Source: Flavobacterium sp. UBA7665 (GTDB taxonomy: Bacteria; Bacteroidota; Bacteroidia; Flavobacteriales; Flavobacteriaceae). Taken from it: a stretch of 64,000 bases of DNA. The first letter of the stretch is position 1. Each line of letters starts with the position of its first letter. Position numbers and translations under genes: made by a program. Location: positions 1 to 64,000 of the forward strand of contig DLHP01000029.1 in NCBI GenBank assembly GCA_002483285.1, written 5' to 3'. Under the pieces are notes generated by a model. That model searched no databases and was not told the DNA's origin. It saw only the letters and a program-made list of their open reading frames with translations. Shown piece by piece: positions 8,482 through 16,196 of this stretch.

Positions 8482-8859
8482 TCAATCGGTTAGGGCGGTT
8501 GTTTTTTTGGAGCGTTCGTTGGTAACGTAGGGATATTTCTTTTTATGGATGTTTATAAATTGGCAAATGTTATCATCGTCATAGTCTGTAATCATTACAT
8601 TGTATTTGTTGAACATGGAATAGCCACGGTAGCCATTGGGTATTTCTTCGGCCGTTTCCCATTGCCCGTTGACCTTGTAATAGTAAACCCTTTTCTGTGT
8701 GTCAAAGTAAGCTTCAAGGTTGGGATAATAGTAATAGCGCAATCGGCAATTGTTTTTTGGATTGACAAGCGGCGTGCTTTCTTTTGCATTCTTAGATTGG
8801 CCAAAGGCATTTCCCGACGCCAAACCAATCAAGGCTATGGTAATAATCAATTTTTTCAT
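8482..8859 (-). CDS. Secreted protein of unknown function, 125 residues
   Basis: I do not recognise this protein. It has a clear Sec signal peptide (MKKLIITIALIGLASGNAFG) followed by about 105 mature residues rich in tyrosine, asparagine and lysine, for example the run LRYYYYPNL and YYYKVNGQW. The YYYKVNGQW segment suggests a small beta-sheet fold that could be periplasmic. It stands alone on the minus strand, with 126 bp to the PIG-L gene downstream and an AT-rich stretch upstream. Codon use looks like its neighbours. Confidence 0.7.
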   Translation of the reverse strand: MKKLIITIALIGLASGNAFGQSKNAKESTPLVNPKNNCRLRYYYYPNLEAYFDTQKRVYYYKVNGQWETAEEIPNGYRGYSMFNKYNVMITDYDDDNICQFINIHKKKYPYVTNERSKKTTALTD

Positions 8860-9053
8860 CGCTGCTATGTTTTAGTCTTGAAACCTAAAAAGCTGGTTTT
8901 CAAAAGTTAGACATTCAAATCGGCATCAAAAAATTATGGGTTAAATGTAGCAATCAAAATTAATAATATCGACAAAAAGCATAAAAATATAGATAAAATA
9001 CATTATTTTTAATTATTTGTAAGTTAATATTTATAATAATTAAATGTAAAAAT
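8860..9053. other. AT-rich intergenic stretch upstream of the secreted protein gene
   Basis: Positions 8930-9053 are strikingly poor in G and C. I see no open reading frame, RNA gene or exact TAnnTTTG box here. It probably holds the 8482-8859 gene's promoter, but I cannot place it. Confidence 0.5.
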
Positions 9054-9089
9054 AAAAAAATGCAGCCTTTTAGAAGCTGCATTTTTTTT
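9054..9089. terminator. Intrinsic terminator after the AI-2E transporter gene
   Basis: The stem AAAAAAATGCAGC (9054-9066) pairs with GCTGCATTTTTTT (9076-9088) around a 9-nt loop. On the minus strand it ends in a run of T and lies 23 bp after the transporter stop codon at 9112. It could also act on the plus strand. Confidence 0.85.
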
Positions 9090-9111
9090 AGTATGTATCT
9101 AATTTCCAGAA

Positions 9112-10317
9112 CTATTTATCCGAATCCTGGCTATCCTGAGACTTAATCGTATAGGTTTGCGTAAATGTAGGTGCAGGAATATTGGTAGCCATAATCAACG
9201 AGTCACTGCTTTGTTCGTGGTCGTAACGCGGCAGTTTGATGTGTTTCCAGACATAGGTTTTTGGCAAGTCATCGCCAAGCAGGTAACCCCAAGCTTCGAG
9301 GTAGGAAATGCGGTCAAAAATTACCTTACACACAGCAATTACCGGAATCGCGAGGAACATACCCGCCACGCCGCCGAGTGCGCCACCTATGATAATTCCT
9401 ATAATAGAGACAAAGGCATTGATCTCGACCTTTGAATTGACAATCATCGGCATCAATACATTGTTGTCAATGAGTTGTACAATGATGTTTACTACAATGA
9501 CCCCAATGACAATGCTCATATCAGGTGTTCCTGTCAATGAGGCCACAATACTCAGGAACATCGCAAATAAAATCCCGATGTATGGTATTAGGTTTAAAAT
9601 TCCAGTAATAATGCCCAAAAGGATCGCATACTCTACGCCGATGATCATGAATCCTATCGTGGTTAGTACAGAAACTGCAACCATTTCCAAAATCAATCCT
9701 ACAATGTAACTTTTTACCGCCACCTTAATTTGCGTCAGGCAATCAATGAGCTTGGCGTGGTGTTCGCTGCGGAACAATTTCCCTAAAAATTTCATGAAGT
9801 GGTTGCGATAGAGTAAAATCAGGAACGTGTAAATTGGGATCAATGTCATGGTGAGCAGCACATCGGTAAACGAAAGCAGCGTTGAGCCAATCAATTCCTT
9901 ACCTTTTGACATCGAGTCTTTGGCGGCGTCATTAATGTATTGTTGCTGTTCGCGTTGGCTCACATGTAAATTCTCCTTCACGAACTGTTGGATGTTGCGA
10001 AAATGAATCGTGAGGTTTCGCTCGATTTTATTAACATCGCTCACCACTTCACTAATTTGCATTGACATGAACCAAATGACCCCCAATATCACGAGGCAGA
10101 AAAAAATTACAGACAGTATCGATGCCAACACATGCGGCAGCCGCAATTTGCTATTCAGGAAATTAACGATGGGTCGTAACAAGATAGCGAACAACAACGA
10201 CATCAGTATGGGGATGAGAATGTCCTGGCCAATATAAAAAATAAAGCCTGCCGCAATCATTCCCAACAAAATAACCGTAAGTTTCGCGTAGAACGGCAAT
10301 TTAAGCACCTCATTCAT
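9112..10317 (-). CDS. AI-2E family (TqsA/PerM-like) membrane transporter
   Basis: A 401-residue integral membrane protein of the AI-2E/PerM family. It shows two hydrophobic helices near the N-terminus (LTVILLGMIAAGFIFYIGQD and ILIPILMSLLFAILL), a third around residue 70, a soluble segment rich in charged residues (about 95-150), and further helices ending with the family-typical glycine-rich stretch GALGGVAGMFLAIPVIAV. Some members export the autoinducer AI-2, others are linked to sodium/proton exchange; the substrate here is unknown. The C-terminal 60 residues are hydrophilic. It ends at its own terminator and is 91 bp from the next gene upstream on the same strand. Confidence 0.88.
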   Translation of the reverse strand: MNEVLKLPFYAKLTVILLGMIAAGFIFYIGQDILIPILMSLLFAILLRPIVNFLNSKLRLPHVLASILSVIFFCLVILGVIWFMSMQISEVVSDVNKIERNLTIHFRNIQQFVKENLHVSQREQQQYINDAAKDSMSKGKELIGSTLLSFTDVLLTMTLIPIYTFLILLYRNHFMKFLGKLFRSEHHAKLIDCLTQIKVAVKSYIVGLILEMVAVSVLTTIGFMIIGVEYAILLGIITGILNLIPYIGILFAMFLSIVASLTGTPDMSIVIGVIVVNIIVQLIDNNVLMPMIVNSKVEINAFVSIIGIIIGGALGGVAGMFLAIPVIAVCKVIFDRISYLEAWGYLLGDDLPKTYVWKHIKLPRYDHEQSSDSLIMATNIPAPTFTQTYTIKSQDSQDSDK

Positions 10318-10408
10318 ATTTGTTTGTTTTAGTTAGACAAATATGAAACTTTGGGCCAATCAGATACTTACATTATTTTTTGTTAAAGTTATAAGATTTC
10401 TTGCGATG

Positions 10409-10942
10409 TCAATCGGTAAACTCCTTATCGTCAAAGGTATGGTGCCGTACAATAGAAATGCCTTTTTGCATCAATAGGGTGTTGGGATAGGTAATCAATT
10501 CGCCGTCTGAGGTTTTGAGCAGCGTATGAAAGCTTCGGATGTCCTCAATTTCGGCTTCAATCGGGAAATCCTTATCGTGGATTCGGATGATGTCGCCAAT
10601 TTTAAAAGGGAATGAAAACAGCAAAATTACGCCCGAAGTAATGTTGCTCAAAATAGACCACTGCGCAAACAAAGCCACACCAATCACGGTAAGTACCGAC
10701 GAAACCGTCAGGAACAGGTCTTTGGTCTGCACGCCCCAAATGATAAAAACCGCGGTCATGAAAAGAAGCATAAAGAAAATGCTATTGTATTTGATGACAA
10801 GGTTGAGCCGATGTTCAAGAATTTGGCTCTTGGTAGCGTAGTTTCGGACCAGTCCGTTGATGACGCTGCGCAACACCATGATTACCACAAAAACAACAAC
10901 GGTGGCAATGGTTTCGGTAAAAAAGTTATCGAGTGAAGGCAT
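10409..10942 (-). CDS. Small MscS-type mechanosensitive channel protein
   Basis: A 177-residue membrane protein of the small-conductance mechanosensitive channel family. Three hydrophobic helices cover residues 10-30, 50-70 and 80-105, and the beta domain follows with IRIHDKDFPIEAEIEDI, LKTSDGELITYPNTLLMQ, equivalent to the MscS motif in which the pore helix leads into a Sm-like fold. The C-terminal alpha/beta vestibule domain of full MscS is missing, so it is a minimal form. It should open under membrane tension to release solutes. It starts 1 bp before the Maf gene's stop, that is, the genes are adjacent and likely cotranscribed in the order Maf then this gene. Confidence 0.83.
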   Translation of the reverse strand: MPSLDNFFTETIATVVVFVVIMVLRSVINGLVRNYATKSQILEHRLNLVIKYNSIFFMLLFMTAVFIIWGVQTKDLFLTVSSVLTVIGVALFAQWSILSNITSGVILLFSFPFKIGDIIRIHDKDFPIEAEIEDIRSFHTLLKTSDGELITYPNTLLMQKGISIVRHHTFDDKEFTD

Positions 10943-10943
10943 G

Positions 10944-11528
10944 TTATTTTAGATTTTTGAGATATTGGTACACCTTGTCAATCGGCAAACCCATGACGTT
11001 GGGGTAAGAACCTTCGATCCTGGCCACGCCCACAAAACCAATCCATTCCTGAATGCCATAACTGCCGGCCTTGTCCGCAGGGTAATAATGGTCGAGGTAG
11101 TACTTGATTTCTGCATCGGATAACGCATGAAACGTCACTAATGTTGTCTCGGTAACCACGTCTGCCGCATTTTTGCTTTTGAAACAGGCCGAAGTGATCA
11201 CTTCGTGTGTCTTGCCCGACATCGATCGCAGCATCTCAAAAGCGTCCTGATAATCCTTTGGTTTCCCGAGCGCTTTTCCCTCATGCCAAACAATGGTATC
11301 GCTGGTGACGAGGATTTCATTGTCTGCGAGCAAACCATCGAACGGCGTACTTTTTAGCTTGGCAAGGTATTCGGTAATTTGAGCCGATTGCAAATCAGGC
11401 GGATACACTTCATCAACCTCCTTAAGCCTTATTTCAAAATCGATGTCCAAATCGCGAAAGAATTGTTGCCTGCGCGGTGAACCCGATGCCAATATGATCT
11501 TGTAGTTTTTGAGCGCTTCCCTAAGCAT
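10944..11528 (-). CDS. maf: Maf-family nucleotide pyrophosphatase
   Basis: A 194-residue cytosolic enzyme of the Maf/YceF/YhdE family, which hydrolyses non-canonical or specific nucleoside triphosphates to monophosphates and acts as house-cleaning. The N-terminal signature IILASGSPRRQQFF is complete, and the catalytic segment LVTSDTIVWHEGKALGKP is present with its aspartate. The C-terminal GSYGIQEWIGFVGVARIEGS matches the family. It overlaps the end of the upstream UbiA gene by 8 bp and is followed after 1 bp by the small MscS gene. The run UbiA, Maf, MscS therefore looks like one transcript. Confidence 0.93.
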   Translation of the reverse strand: MLREALKNYKIILASGSPRRQQFFRDLDIDFEIRLKEVDEVYPPDLQSAQITEYLAKLKSTPFDGLLADNEILVTSDTIVWHEGKALGKPKDYQDAFEMLRSMSGKTHEVITSACFKSKNAADVVTETTLVTFHALSDAEIKYYLDHYYPADKAGSYGIQEWIGFVGVARIEGSYPNVMGLPIDKVYQYLKNLK

Positions 11529-12447
11529 GGTGCAACAGGTTATAAGTCAATACGCCGATAGAAAGAATTCCGAACAACAGCACCAATTTCAACACAAAGC
11601 TCAAATGACTGAATTCCTTTTTCTTTTTGGCCGAGTACATTTTGATGGCAAAATAGAGTAGTGGGCCCACCAAAAAAAGCAAGGTATATCCAGACAAAAT
11701 CCACAAATTATTCGCCACGAAATACTCGTTGATATAGTACAAAAGGATCAAAATCGGCAGGAAACTCAATGCGAAAATTACTTTGGCAGTCCGGCCTACG
11801 CCGAGCACAATGGGCAGCGTGTTCATACCGCTGTTGTAATCGCCGTCGACATCTTCAATATCCTTGACCATTTCGCGCAGTAGGTTGATGATGAATGCAA
11901 AAATCGCGTAGTCGGTCAGGATCGAGAACACCGTAGCCATTTCGCGCTGGTTGCCTTCATAAGTGGCAGGAAATAAGTCGAAAATTCCAATGATGATGAC
12001 GCTGAACGACAGCAGCAACGCCACGAGTATATTGCCCACAATCAACATTTGCTTGAGGCTCGTCGCGTACAAGTATAAAGTCGCCGCCACCACGATAAAA
12101 ATCGCTGCAAAGCCTGGCCGCTCAATCACATTCGACAGGTAAAACCCAGCGCCAACACCCAACACATTCAAACCCACATAAAGGTTGTAAGCCATGCTTT
12201 CACTAACCGATCGGCCAACGATGACGTGCTTGTGTTTGTTGTCATTGTCGGTGTCCTGATCCATGATATCATTGATGACATAACCCGCGGCAGCAATTAA
12301 AACCGTCGCCAAAACAAGCAAACCAAACTGCCAATCGGCGAGTGACAAATTGATGTTCTGGTATTTCAAAAATCCGTAGCGCAGCAACAGTTGCATGAGC
12401 GCAAGCATCAGCAAATTCTGGTAACGGACCAATTTGAGGTATTTCAT
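11521..12447 (-). CDS. UbiA-family prenyltransferase (geranylgeranylglycerol-phosphate type)
   Basis: A 308-residue integral membrane prenyltransferase with about nine helices. The first aspartate motif is NDIMDQDTDNDNKHK and the second is DIEDVDGDYNSG, both binding the magnesium-diphosphate of the prenyl donor. In Flavobacteriia this protein is often labelled geranylgeranylglycerol-phosphate geranylgeranyltransferase; the acceptor is not proven. I chose the ATG at 12447 (MKYLKLVRYQN), because an upstream start at 12510 would add 21 residues translated from a heptamer repeat. The 3' end overlaps the Maf gene by 8 bp. It is a separate enzyme from MenA, which lies at 39.4 kb. Confidence 0.88.
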   Translation of the reverse strand: MKYLKLVRYQNLLMLALMQLLLRYGFLKYQNINLSLADWQFGLLVLATVLIAAAGYVINDIMDQDTDNDNKHKHVIVGRSVSESMAYNLYVGLNVLGVGAGFYLSNVIERPGFAAIFIVVAATLYLYATSLKQMLIVGNILVALLLSFSVIIIGIFDLFPATYEGNQREMATVFSILTDYAIFAFIINLLREMVKDIEDVDGDYNSGMNTLPIVLGVGRTAKVIFALSFLPILILLYYINEYFVANNLWILSGYTLLFLVGPLLYFAIKMYSAKKKKEFSHLSFVLKLVLLFGILSIGVLTYNLLHHA

Positions 12448-12453
12448 TTCTTT

Positions 12454-12514
12454 AATTGTGAATTGTGAATTGTGAATGATGAGCGCCATAGCCCTTTCGT
12501 CATTCACCATTCAA
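12454..12514. repeat. Heptamer arrays in opposite orientation upstream of the UbiA gene
   Basis: AATTGTG occurs three times in tandem at 12454-12474 and then runs into a variant, AATGATG. At 12501-12514 two units CATTCAC and CATTCAA form the reverse-oriented counterpart. GTGAATGA (12472-12479) and TCATTCAC (12500-12507) are perfect inverted repeats, extendable with one wobble pair to about 11 bp, so the region could fold into a hairpin with a loop of roughly 14 nt. Confidence 0.85.
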
Positions 12515-12519
12515 CATTA

Positions 12520-13047
12520 TTAATCGTGTTTTCCATTATAATACAAATGCCACTTTCCCTGCACCTTCATCACCTGCTCAATTACATCGCGAACCGCACC
12601 ACGACCACCGTTCTTGTGCGAGATGTATTTGGATATCGCCTTAATCTCAGGGCTCGAATCCTGCGGACAGGCCGGCAATCCCACGAGTTGCATCACATGG
12701 TAGTCGGGAATGTCGTCTCCCATATACAACACCTCTTCGGGCTTTAAATTGTATTGGGCGATGTATTCGTTGAAAGTCGCCACCTTATCGGGTGACGCCA
12801 AGTGGATGTCTTTGACGCCGAGGTTTTTCAACCGGATGCGCACGCCTTCATTGTGTCCGCCCGAAATAATGCACACGTGGAAACCGCTTTCTATCGCAGC
12901 CTTCATCGCAAAACCGTCGCGGATGTTCATGATGCGTAGCATTTCGCCGGTTGGGGTAACGTGTACCGAACTGTCGGTCAGCACGCCGTCTACGTCCAGG
13001 ATGAACGTAGTGATGTGGTTCATGATCTCTTTATAGCCTTTGCTCAT
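12520..13047 (-). CDS. KdsC-like HAD phosphatase (3-deoxy-manno-octulosonate-8-phosphate phosphatase type)
   Basis: A 175-residue cap-less HAD phosphatase of the KdsC/YrbI type, which forms tetramers and removes phosphate from KDO-8-phosphate in lipopolysaccharide synthesis. HAD motif I is ILDVDGVLTD, motif II is CIISGGHNEGVRIR, and motif IV is MGDDIPDYHVM. The C-terminus contains the expected GGRGAVRDVIEQVM. I set the start at 13047 (MSKGYKEIMN), because relatives begin with a similar S/A-K-SYKE stretch; this overlaps the upstream DUF2520 gene by 17 bp. A shorter start at 13023 with a purine-rich AAAGAGAT just before it is possible. Confidence 0.85.
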   Translation of the reverse strand: MSKGYKEIMNHITTFILDVDGVLTDSSVHVTPTGEMLRIMNIRDGFAMKAAIESGFHVCIISGGHNEGVRIRLKNLGVKDIHLASPDKVATFNEYIAQYNLKPEEVLYMGDDIPDYHVMQLVGLPACPQDSSPEIKAISKYISHKNGGRGAVRDVIEQVMKVQGKWHLYYNGKHD

Positions 13048-13789
13048 CTTGTATGGATTGGGTAAGTATTTGGTAAATTTTTTTTTGGTTCGGGTTGGTG
13101 AGCAGCTCGAGGTGTGCAGCAATGGTTTTTTGGTCGCAGCGTTTGGCTGGTCCGGTTTGGGCGGCTTCAGGGTCGAGCACCATGATTTTCTGTGCGGTTT
13201 CCCGGATCAATGGCTTGAGGATGTCAAACGGAATCTGGTGTTCGTCGCAGATGTCGTGCCCAATCTTATACAAATGATTCACGAAATTGTTTACGAACAC
13301 TGCCGAGACGTGCATGGCTTTACGTTGCACAGAATCGATGGCGAAAACGGTATCCGATATGGTGTGTGCTACGGTTTCAAGCGTTCTGAAATCATCAGCA
13401 TTTTCGCTCTCCAGGCAAATCGGGATTTCCCTAAAGTTAACGGGTTTGCTCTTTGAGAACGTCTGCAGCGGATAAAAAACGGCTTTACGGTTGCGATCAT
13501 CCAATACATCAATAGAATGGCTACCCGACGTGTGCGCGACGAGTTTGCCGGTAAACGGCAGTTGCTTTGAAACCTCAGCAATCGCATCGTCAGAAACGGC
13601 AATGATGTAGAGATCGGCATCACTCAGGGCATTGAAGTCGTCGGTAATCTGGATCGGGTCAAGCAAGTGCGCGAGATTTTGCCTGTTGCGTGCAAATGCC
13701 GAAAGTAATTCTACACCGCTCACTTTGCTCAAAGTGGCAATGAGGTGTTGCGCGACATTCCCAGAACCAATAATGCTTACTTTAACCAT
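13031..13789 (-). CDS. DUF2520 / Rossmann-like NAD(P)-binding protein
   Basis: A 252-residue protein with an N-terminal Rossmann nucleotide-binding motif (VSIIGSGNVAQHL) and a C-terminal DUF2520 all-helical domain, giving an architecture like that of delta-1-pyrroline-5-carboxylate reductase or related F420/NADP oxidoreductases. The middle shows AHTSGSHSIDVLD and VFYPLQTFSK, typical of this family. The reaction is not known. It precedes the KdsC-like gene with a short overlap, a pairing I recall as common in Flavobacteriia; the pair and the UbiA/Maf genes probably form a conserved unit of cell-envelope or housekeeping genes. Confidence 0.85.
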   Translation of the reverse strand: MVKVSIIGSGNVAQHLIATLSKVSGVELLSAFARNRQNLAHLLDPIQITDDFNALSDADLYIIAVSDDAIAEVSKQLPFTGKLVAHTSGSHSIDVLDDRNRKAVFYPLQTFSKSKPVNFREIPICLESENADDFRTLETVAHTISDTVFAIDSVQRKAMHVSAVFVNNFVNHLYKIGHDICDEHQIPFDILKPLIRETAQKIMVLDPEAAQTGPAKRCDQKTIAAHLELLTNPNQKKIYQILTQSIQDEQRL

Positions 13790-13846
13790 GGCGCTAAATT
13801 AAAAAATATAAAAGATTTGCTGGCATAAAGCGCAGACTAATCGGCG

Positions 13847-14668
13847 TCAATGGATCATCGCCAATGTGACCTCGAACAAGATGGTTTTGTAAATTACCTG
13901 GGTAACAACGGCGTAACAGACAAAAAAGAGGATTGCCTTTACAGCGGCACCCATCCATGAAAGGGTGAAAAACCTGCGAAACGTTAGCGTCGTGTATACC
14001 AACAACACCATTATTACAGGAAGTGCCAGAACATTTTCAGAAATTTCATTTTTCCCAATTAACAGCAGGAACGGCAGCAACAGGATTGGGGCAAGCATGA
14101 ATACGAACAGGATGATAAAACTATTGATCTCTGTACCCAGGATAAAAAAATCGAATGCCCGGCGCTTGCGGTAAAACAGCAACGACAGCGCAGCGGCGGT
14201 GAGCGGAATCAATAAAAACAGTAGTATTTTGGCTATTTTTTCTGATTTCTGGTGAAACAGTTCAGCCAATTGGGCTTCAGAAATATTCATGGCGATGGCT
14301 TTGGCCGCAATCTGTTCGGCAATGATTGGGCCTGTGCCAACGATACCCCGGTAATACGGCATGCGCATGTTGAGTCCATCAAACATGGGGAACAGCAGGT
14401 AAAGCACCACAATCAATAAGAAGAACGAAATCGGTTTGTAATATTTCTTGCGGATGCCGTCACAATAATCTGCCGACATCTTACCAGGCTTCAACAATAC
14501 CGTCTTGATCGTCGTGAACAAGGTACCTTCAAAATGCGTCATGAAATGCAGCACTTCTTCAAAAATGTCTTTGAGGTTTTTGTCCTGTTCGGCGTAGCGT
14601 TTTTGCCCGCAGTGGTTGCAGAATTTCCCTTCGAACGACTGTCCGCAGTTTTTACAGCTTTGTTCCAT
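13847..14668 (-). CDS. DUF3667 membrane protein with N-terminal zinc ribbon
   Basis: A 273-residue protein starting with a double-CxxC zinc ribbon (CKNCGQSFEGKFCNHCGQ, residues 5-22), then an amphipathic region HFEGTLFTTIKTVLLKPGKM and five or so hydrophobic helices (for example FFLLIVVLYLLFPMF and SFIILFVFMLAPILLLPFLL). This matches the DUF3667 family, of unknown function. I chose the ATG at 14668; the frame is open upstream to 14686, but the extra residues precede the ribbon and are not conserved-looking. It stands between the pirin gene and the DUF2520 gene on the same strand. Confidence 0.85.
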   Translation of the reverse strand: MEQSCKNCGQSFEGKFCNHCGQKRYAEQDKNLKDIFEEVLHFMTHFEGTLFTTIKTVLLKPGKMSADYCDGIRKKYYKPISFFLLIVVLYLLFPMFDGLNMRMPYYRGIVGTGPIIAEQIAAKAIAMNISEAQLAELFHQKSEKIAKILLFLLIPLTAAALSLLFYRKRRAFDFFILGTEINSFIILFVFMLAPILLLPFLLLIGKNEISENVLALPVIMVLLVYTTLTFRRFFTLSWMGAAVKAILFFVCYAVVTQVIYKTILFEVTLAMIH

Positions 14669-14692
14669 AGTGTTCAAAAGTAGCAAAAGAAT

Positions 14693-15589
14693 TTATTGTT
14701 TGGGCCGAAATCCGCTTTTGGGTTCGGGCAAGGGCACGAACTCTGTTTCGCCGGGTACTTTGGGGAACGATTGGTTGGTCCAGCGTTGTTTGGCCGCTTC
14801 GATGCGTTCGTGTGACGACGCGACAAAATTCCAATAAATAAAACGTTCTTCGGCAAAAGCTTCGCCGCCGAAAATGTAGACTGTGGTATTGGGTTGCATT
14901 GTAAATTCGCACAATTTAGCATCTTTTGCTATCAGGATTTGTTTGGGCTCGTAGAAATTCCCTTCGCTTTCAATCGCGCCTTCAAGGATGTACAACGCGC
15001 TTTCTCCGAACAAATCATCCCCGATTTTTATTGTTTGCTTTTCGGTGTTCTTGATTTCAATAAAATACAACGGGCTGTAAACCGGAACTGGGGATTTTCT
15101 CCCGAAAGCTTCGCCCGCAATCAACTTGAATTGTACGCCAGCGGTTTCCCAGCATGGAATAGCCTCGGCATCGACGTGGAAAAACTCAGGTTCCATATGC
15201 TCGAGATGTTTAGGTAGCGCTACCCAAATCTGCAAACCGTGTAACGATTTGGGTTCGTGGCGCAATCTTTCGGGTGTTCGTTCAGAATGTACGATGCCGT
15301 TTCCCGCGGTCATCCAATTGACGGCTCCGGGTTGGATTTCAACTTCGCTTCCCAAACTGTCCTTGTGCATGATGCTGCCGTCGAACAGATAGGTAAGTGT
15401 AGACAATCCGATGTGCGGATGTGGCGGAACGTCGAAGTTTTCCTCAGCCGATAAAAATTCGGGTCCCATATGGTCGATAAACGCAAACGGCCCGACCGTC
15501 CTTTTATCGCGGAAGGGTAACAATCGGCCCACCATGAAATTGCCTACAATTGTAGGACGTTCTTCGATTATCAATTGCAAGTTTGACAT
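14693..15589 (-). CDS. Pirin family protein
   Basis: A 298-residue double-cupin protein. The N-terminal pirin cupin contains PFAFIDHMGPEFLS and PHPHIGLSTLTYLFDG with the metal-binding histidines, followed by HKDSLGSEVEIQPGAVNWMT and GIVHSERTPE; the C-terminal cupin includes FGESALYILEGAI and VYIFGGEAF. Pirins are iron-binding proteins; some bacterial members act as quercetin 2,3-dioxygenases, others as redox sensors. Here the metal ligands look intact. The gene has no cotranscribed partner in sight, as a terminator-like hairpin (15637-15670) separates it from the upstream gene. Confidence 0.92.
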   Translation of the reverse strand: MSNLQLIIEERPTIVGNFMVGRLLPFRDKRTVGPFAFIDHMGPEFLSAEENFDVPPHPHIGLSTLTYLFDGSIMHKDSLGSEVEIQPGAVNWMTAGNGIVHSERTPERLRHEPKSLHGLQIWVALPKHLEHMEPEFFHVDAEAIPCWETAGVQFKLIAGEAFGRKSPVPVYSPLYFIEIKNTEKQTIKIGDDLFGESALYILEGAIESEGNFYEPKQILIAKDAKLCEFTMQPNTTVYIFGGEAFAEERFIYWNFVASSHERIEAAKQRWTNQSFPKVPGETEFVPLPEPKSGFRPKQ

Positions 15590-15636
15590 CTTGTTTGTTT
15601 TTTTTGGAGCTTAAAAATACGAATTAAACCAAACAA

Positions 15637-15670
15637 GTTGGGCGCAACCACTTAAATGATTACGCCCAAC
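15637..15670 (-). terminator. Hairpin, probable terminator of the MBOAT operon
   Basis: GTTGGGCG (15637-15644) and CGCCCAAC (15663-15670) are inverted; on the minus strand the stem extends to 11 pairs with one G-U and is followed by a T-rich stretch. It lies between the stop of the four-helix protein gene at 15709 and the pirin start. Confidence 0.65.
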
Positions 15671-15708
15671 AACCAAAAATTACAATATTAAAACGGTGTT
15701 TAAATTCC

Positions 15709-16185
15709 CTACGGTTGGTGTTCCTTGGGTTTGGTAAGTCCAAAAAACAGGATGATACTCAATATCACCAAGCAAGAAAGCCTAATCAGGCTGAATCGCT
15801 CCCAATCGGCGGCGCGCTCAGCCAGTCCCAAATCAATATGGTCGCTGTAAGCCGATGTCGTGATGGCGAGGAGTTCGGGTACGAAATAAATCGCGGTAAC
15901 GGCCAGCACCAAAAAGTAACCAACAAACGCAATGAGCACATTGGTTCTGCGTGCCGATTTCCAACTCGTGTACAAAGTCGCAACAAACAAGAGCAAAGTT
16001 ACCGGGTGGATGGGTTTCCAAAAGTTTTGCGCCTGTAAGCCATAAGTACCCTGAAACATGGCGAGCGATCTTGGCGGAGCAGCAGTCCATTGCGGAACCA
16101 CGGCTAGGTGTTCATATACTGCTGCGCCAATGACAATGGCGAACGACAGGCAACAAATCGAATAAATCAGGTTCTTAAAATCCAT
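15709..16185 (-). CDS. Four-helix membrane protein, DUF1772-like
   Basis: A 158-residue integral membrane protein. Four hydrophobic segments are visible at about 5-27, 60-76, 82-105 and 130-150. A conserved-looking acidic and tryptophan-containing loop lies between helix 1 and 2 (AVYEHLAVVPQWTAAPPRS), and a further loop between 3 and 4. The layout resembles the DUF1772 family, members of which include anthrone oxygenase-like proteins; the resemblance is only moderate. It starts 11 bp after the MBOAT gene on the same strand and so may be cotranscribed with it. A link between the two activities is not demonstrated. Confidence 0.65.
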   Translation of the reverse strand: MDFKNLIYSICCLSFAIVIGAAVYEHLAVVPQWTAAPPRSLAMFQGTYGLQAQNFWKPIHPVTLLLFVATLYTSWKSARRTNVLIAFVGYFLVLAVTAIYFVPELLAITTSAYSDHIDLGLAERAADWERFSLIRLSCLVILSIILFFGLTKPKEHQP

Positions 16186-16196
16186 ATTTTAAAATT

